A stretch of DNA of 64,000 nt, taken from NCBI RefSeq assembly GCF_000763055.1, contig NZ_KN214139.1:1-64000 (forward strand), written 5' to 3'. Below are positions 60,770 through 64,000 of the stretch, piece by piece. Origin of the DNA: Collinsella sp. 4_8_47FAA (GTDB taxonomy: Bacteria; Actinomycetota; Coriobacteriia; Coriobacteriales; Coriobacteriaceae). Every line of letters starts with the position of its first letter. The stretch's first letter is position 1. Under the pieces are notes generated by a model. The model was given only the letters and a program-made list of their open reading frames with translations. It had not been told where the DNA came from and did no database searches. A program made the translations under genes and the position numbers.

Positions 60770-61807
60770 TTAGGCCTTATCCGACGGACCGCCAAGGCGG
60801 ATGCGCGGGTCGAGGAATGCATAGCTAATGTCGACGAGCAGGTTGATCACCATGACGACGACAACGATGAGCGTAACGCCGCCCATAACGATGGGCCAGT
60901 CACGCATGCTAATGGCGCGATAGACCTCATAGCCGATACCGGGCCAGTTAAAGACCGTCTCGGTCAGGATGGCGCCCGAAAGCATGCCACCAAAGTCGAC
61001 ACCAATATAGGTAACGACGGGGATGAGTGCATTCTTAAGCGCATGCTTGACGATGATCGCGCGATTGGAGAGACCCTTGGCCTTTGCCGTACGGATGTAA
61101 TCCTGGTTCATGACGTCAAGCAGCTGCGAGCGCATAATGCGGGCGGCGTAAGCGGTCGAAACCGAAGCCAGCGTAATGGTCGGAAGCACATAGTGCATCC
61201 AATCCTGATACTGAGAGCTGGAACCGCCGGCACCCGAGATCGGCATGGAGATTGCACCGCCCGTGGCGTCCTTGAGGATGACGCCAAAGAACAGCTGCAG
61301 CAACATACCGAGCCAGAAGGCCGGGACCGCAACGAGGATCGACGTGGTAAGCGTTACCAAAATATCCCAGAAGGAATACCGCTTTACCGCCGAAATGATA
61401 CCCGCACCGATACCCATAATTGCCTCGAGCACGATGGCGCACGCGGCAAGTTTGACCGTATACGGATACTTCTGGGCAAAGATTTCCGTAACCGGCAGCT
61501 TGCGCTGATACGAATTGCCCAGATCGCCATGAAGCAGGCCGTTCATGTAATACAAGTAACGGTCCACGAGCGACGTTTGAACGGGATCGCCGTTCTCGTC
61601 AAGAATCGCGTTGCCGTCCTCGTCCGACTGGACTAGGTGATAGCGGACGCGAAGCTGAAGCTCCACCTCGGGGGACAGAGCCTTGTCTCCACCGATCAGC
61701 TTGATCGGATCTCCCGGCACGATATTCTGGAGGGCGAACAGAATCAGCGTAACGCCCAAAAACACCGGGATGAACTGAAGCACACGTTTAACGATGTACT
61801 TACCCAT
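60770..61807 (-). CDS. oppB: Oligopeptide ABC transporter permease OppB
   Basis: 345 residues. First helix FIPVFLGVTLILFALQNIVPGDP, a soluble loop of about 70 residues that is longer than usual, then the permease core with EAA loop DYIRTAKAKGLSNRAIIVKHALKNALIPVVTY. Forms the channel with OppC. Confidence 0.92.
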   Translation of the reverse strand: MGKYIVKRVLQFIPVFLGVTLILFALQNIVPGDPIKLIGGDKALSPEVELQLRVRYHLVQSDEDGNAILDENGDPVQTSLVDRYLYYMNGLLHGDLGNSYQRKLPVTEIFAQKYPYTVKLAACAIVLEAIMGIGAGIISAVKRYSFWDILVTLTTSILVAVPAFWLGMLLQLFFGVILKDATGGAISMPISGAGGSSSQYQDWMHYVLPTITLASVSTAYAARIMRSQLLDVMNQDYIRTAKAKGLSNRAIIVKHALKNALIPVVTYIGVDFGGMLSGAILTETVFNWPGIGYEVYRAISMRDWPIVMGGVTLIVVVVMVINLLVDISYAFLDPRIRLGGPSDKA

Positions 61808-61837
61808 ACCACTCCCCTATCTAGGGATTAACCTAAA

Positions 61838-61867
61838 TGGGATGCCGATCGCCAGACCGGCATCCCA
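61838..61867 (-). terminator. Attenuating hairpin between oppA and oppB
   Basis: TGGGATGCCG...CGGCATCCCA with a short TTT on the minus strand. It would favour oppA mRNA over the rest of the operon. Confidence 0.65.
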
Positions 61868-61963
61868 AAATTACCATCAGCCAGTTTACCCCAGGTTAGG
61901 GAGAACTGTATGTTTCCCATGAGGTCTACGTAAATACTTGACCCTCACGGAAGCTGCAAACTC

Positions 61964-63640
61964 TTAGGCGAGCTCAGCGGTACCCAGCTCGGCATGCTTC
62001 TGCGGATCGACATAGAGGTGCTTGATGCGATCGGAACCGACGATGGTGTGCGTGTAGAACATCACAGGGATGACCGGGCAGTCGGCAGCGACCATTGCGT
62101 CGGCCTCCTGCATCTTAGCGACGCGCTCCTTGTCGTCAACAATAGCACGAGCCTCGTCGACCTTGGCGTCGAACTCGGGGTTGCTGTAACCAGAGCGGTT
62201 GTCGCCACCGAGGGAGTCGGAATGGAACAGCGGATACAGGAAGTTGTCCATGATCGGGTAGTCGGCAATCCAACCCAGACGACCGAACTGATAGTTAAAG
62301 TTCTGATACTGCTCGAGCAGGGCAGACCACTCAGGGGTATCGGAGACAGCGGTAACGCCAACCTTGGCGAGGTCGCCGATGATGGACTCCATGATCTCCT
62401 TGTGACCGCCGTCCTGGTTGTAGGAAAGGGTCACGCTAATGCCACGATCCCCGTTAGCGCCAGCGGGAGCAACCTTGTCGAGGTACTCGTTAGCCTTGTC
62501 GACATCGTAGGCGCAGAACTCCCATGCGCCCTCCTTGTAGCCATCGATGCCCGGAGGAACAATGCCGTCGGCAGGGGTACGGGTACCCTTGAAGATGGTC
62601 TTGCAGATGGCCTCACGGTTGATGGCCAGGGAGATGCCCCTACGCAGGTCGGCGTTGTTGAACGGCTCGGCCGTGGTGTTGCAGGTCAGATAGTACGTGG
62701 AAGGCTCGGCGCCGAGCAGCATGCGCTCGCCGTCACCCATGGTGTAGCCGTCCTTGGACACGCCGCGATCCTTCTTGGCGGCATCGATCTGAGCAACGGG
62801 AACGTCGCAGACATCGAGGTTACCGGCCTGGAACTCCTTGTAAGCAGTCTCCATGTCCTTGATGACCTGGAAGTGGATGCTATCGATCTTGGCCTTGTCG
62901 CCATAGTAATCGTCGAACTTCTTGAGGTTGATCTCCTGACCATCCTCCCACTTGCCGTCCATCATGAACGGGCCGTTACCGACCGGTGCAAGGTAGAAGC
63001 TCTTGACATCGGACTCGGCGCACTCGGGAACCGGGGCCAGAGCCGGGTGAGAGGCGACGAAGGGGAAGTCGGCGTAAGCGGAAGACAGCTTGACGACGAG
63101 GGTCTCATCGTCGGGGCAAGTAACACCGCTGAGCTCGGTAGCGTTACCGGCAAGCAGGTCGTCATAGCCCTCGACCATAGAAAGGTGATAGGAGACCTCG
63201 GAAGGGCCGTACTCGGTAGCGATGGCCGACTTGGTGTTGACCAGACGCTCCCAACCGAGCTTGAAGGACTTGGAGGTAACGTCGTCACCGTTGTGGAACT
63301 TGGCCTTCTTGATCTTGAAGGTAAACTCGGTGGCGTCGTCGTTGGCCTCGAAGGACTCGCAAGCCAGCGGAACGATCTCGCCCTTCTCGGCGTCGTAAGA
63401 GGTCAAAGCGTCAAAGAGCTGGTACTCGACCTGAGTACCCTGATCTTCCTGAACATTGTAGGGGTCGATGCAGACCGGGTTGTTGATGTAGAAGTTCAGC
63501 GTCGAACCGGACTCAGAACCGGAAGTGTCGCCGCCCTTCTTGCCGCATGCGGCAAGAAAAGCCATAGAGCTCGCAGCAAGGGTGCCGCCGACAAAGGCGC
63601 GACGACCCATAACGGGCTGGTGGAACATAGAATCAGCCAT
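61964..63640 (-). CDS. oppA: Oligopeptide-binding lipoprotein OppA
   Basis: 558 residues of family 5 solute-binding proteins. MGRRAFVGGTLAASSMAFLAACGKK gives an Arg-Arg (Tat-like) signal and lipobox Cys32. Further: NPVCIDPYNVQEDQGTQVEYQLFDAL and DLRRGISLAINREAI are family landmarks. ATG 63640 has AAGGAGG upstream; the longer frame to 63787 has none. Peptides are the probable ligand. Confidence 0.92.
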   Translation of the reverse strand: MADSMFHQPVMGRRAFVGGTLAASSMAFLAACGKKGGDTSGSESGSTLNFYINNPVCIDPYNVQEDQGTQVEYQLFDALTSYDAEKGEIVPLACESFEANDDATEFTFKIKKAKFHNGDDVTSKSFKLGWERLVNTKSAIATEYGPSEVSYHLSMVEGYDDLLAGNATELSGVTCPDDETLVVKLSSAYADFPFVASHPALAPVPECAESDVKSFYLAPVGNGPFMMDGKWEDGQEINLKKFDDYYGDKAKIDSIHFQVIKDMETAYKEFQAGNLDVCDVPVAQIDAAKKDRGVSKDGYTMGDGERMLLGAEPSTYYLTCNTTAEPFNNADLRRGISLAINREAICKTIFKGTRTPADGIVPPGIDGYKEGAWEFCAYDVDKANEYLDKVAPAGANGDRGISVTLSYNQDGGHKEIMESIIGDLAKVGVTAVSDTPEWSALLEQYQNFNYQFGRLGWIADYPIMDNFLYPLFHSDSLGGDNRSGYSNPEFDAKVDEARAIVDDKERVAKMQEADAMVAADCPVIPVMFYTHTIVGSDRIKHLYVDPQKHAELGTAELA

Positions 63641-63879
63641 GCCATCCTCCTTATGAGATAGGACAAAGTAAGTTCGGTCGGGCAACGTCAAGACAGCCCA
63701 ATCGAACCATTCAAACGCGGTCCGCCGTTTTGGCTGGTTATACAAAGCGGGCCAACGTATTGCAATATAGTAGCGCATTTTATGCACGATTTGGGGCTAA
63801 TTCCGGTTAACGGTCGAGATTTTCTTTAGTTGGGCGAAGTATATGAGGATATTTTGACTCTGTTACAAATATGTAAACA

Positions 63880-63911
63880 AAAAGGGTTCCGCACTTGCGG
63901 AACCCTTTTCA
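63880..63911. terminator. Bidirectional-type terminator
   Basis: AAAAGGGTTCCGC-ACTT-GCGGAACCCTTTT with T-runs on both strands, between oppA's upstream region and the end of the next minus-strand gene. Confidence 0.9.
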
Positions 63912-63931
63912 AATATTTATGTGGTTCGAGC

Positions 63932-64000
63932 TTAGTAGCCCACGATGCCCTGCGGGAAGAAGAACATGCACAGCACGACGCACACGGCAAACACGACAGC
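63932..64000 (-). CDS. C-terminal end of a membrane protein, perhaps a LivM-type permease (partial)
   Basis: The last 22 codons read AVVFAVCVVLCMFFFPQGI then VGY and stop. A hydrophobic helix ending in FFPQGIVG resembles the C-terminus of branched-chain amino acid (LivM/LivH) permeases. The rest lies beyond the window, so the assignment is tentative; the membrane character is clear. A strong terminator follows. Confidence 0.45.
   Translation of the reverse strand, partial: AVVFAVCVVLCMFFFPQGIVGY

Noticed and set aside
61994-63661. 555-codon open frame opposite oppA
   Set aside because: Antisense to a clear OppA lipoprotein. The Val/Leu/Gly-rich product is typical of a reverse reading of high-GC genes.

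Overview
The window looks like a chromosomal piece of a Collinsella-type Coriobacteriia (high-GC, anaerobic gut actinobacterium). Evidence: about 60% GC, anaerobic class III ribonucleotide reductase without oxygen enzymes, a ferredoxin-like aldo/keto reductase, SD-led ATG/GTG/TTG starts, and Gram-positive style lipoprotein and sortase-type signals. The genus is an inference from overall character, not a search result.

Layout. 1-800: GC-rich gene end and a fragmentary ORF. 974-5587: ettA, an sdpR/sdpI-like pair, tcdA, tatD. 5866-12646 (minus): an Amadori-product (fructoselysine-like) operon with PfkB kinase, SIS deglycase, TIM-barrel epimerase, an amidohydrolase lacking one canonical metal His, a YfcC-type carrier and a GntR regulator. 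12797-14362: two HAD phosphatases. 14363-17720 (plus): a three-gene cassette (unknown protein, ClpP-like protease, soluble VirD4/TraG-like ATPase) behind a promoter that resembles the tRNA promoters of the window. 17862-22428: pgi, a half-length Fe-ADH-like protein, and an SOS-controlled Y-family polymerase/YolD pair. 22425-24977: a sortase-anchored surface protein broken by one in-frame amber codon. 25250-30202: metal-binding protein, DUF3793/flavodoxin pair, and an amino-acid ABC importer whose permease carries an extra extracytoplasmic domain. 30350-41611: nfo, two Gfo/Idh oxidoreductases, aldo/keto reductase, ketopantoate reductase-like protein, secreted protein, metY with a short Cys-containing upstream ORF, LysR, rnhA, acylphosphatase, Fur. 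41689-45565: HAD, UreE-like plus SlyD-like pair, dipeptidase, YgjP-like metallopeptidase. 45572-50538 (minus): nrdD, nrdG, folE, HD hydrolase, folB. 51172-57104: tRNA clusters (three Gly-GCC, Val, Cys, Leu), alpha-glucosidase, and a partner-switching pair (STAS-kinase fusion and SpoIIE-type phosphatase). 57698-63640: complete oppABCDF. 63932-64000: end of a membrane protein.

The most unusual layer is non-coding. At least nine intergenic elements are long inverted repeats. Some have perfect 29-30 bp arms with a separate inner hairpin (48167-48304, 57555-57681). Two share a 16-base apical hairpin (57249-57373 and 57555-57681). Two 63-base elements (31237 and 32405) keep the same layout while their stem sequences change in a compensatory way. 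Three tRNA promoters and the cassette promoter share an A-tract/GTnCTTGC element overlapping the -35 box.
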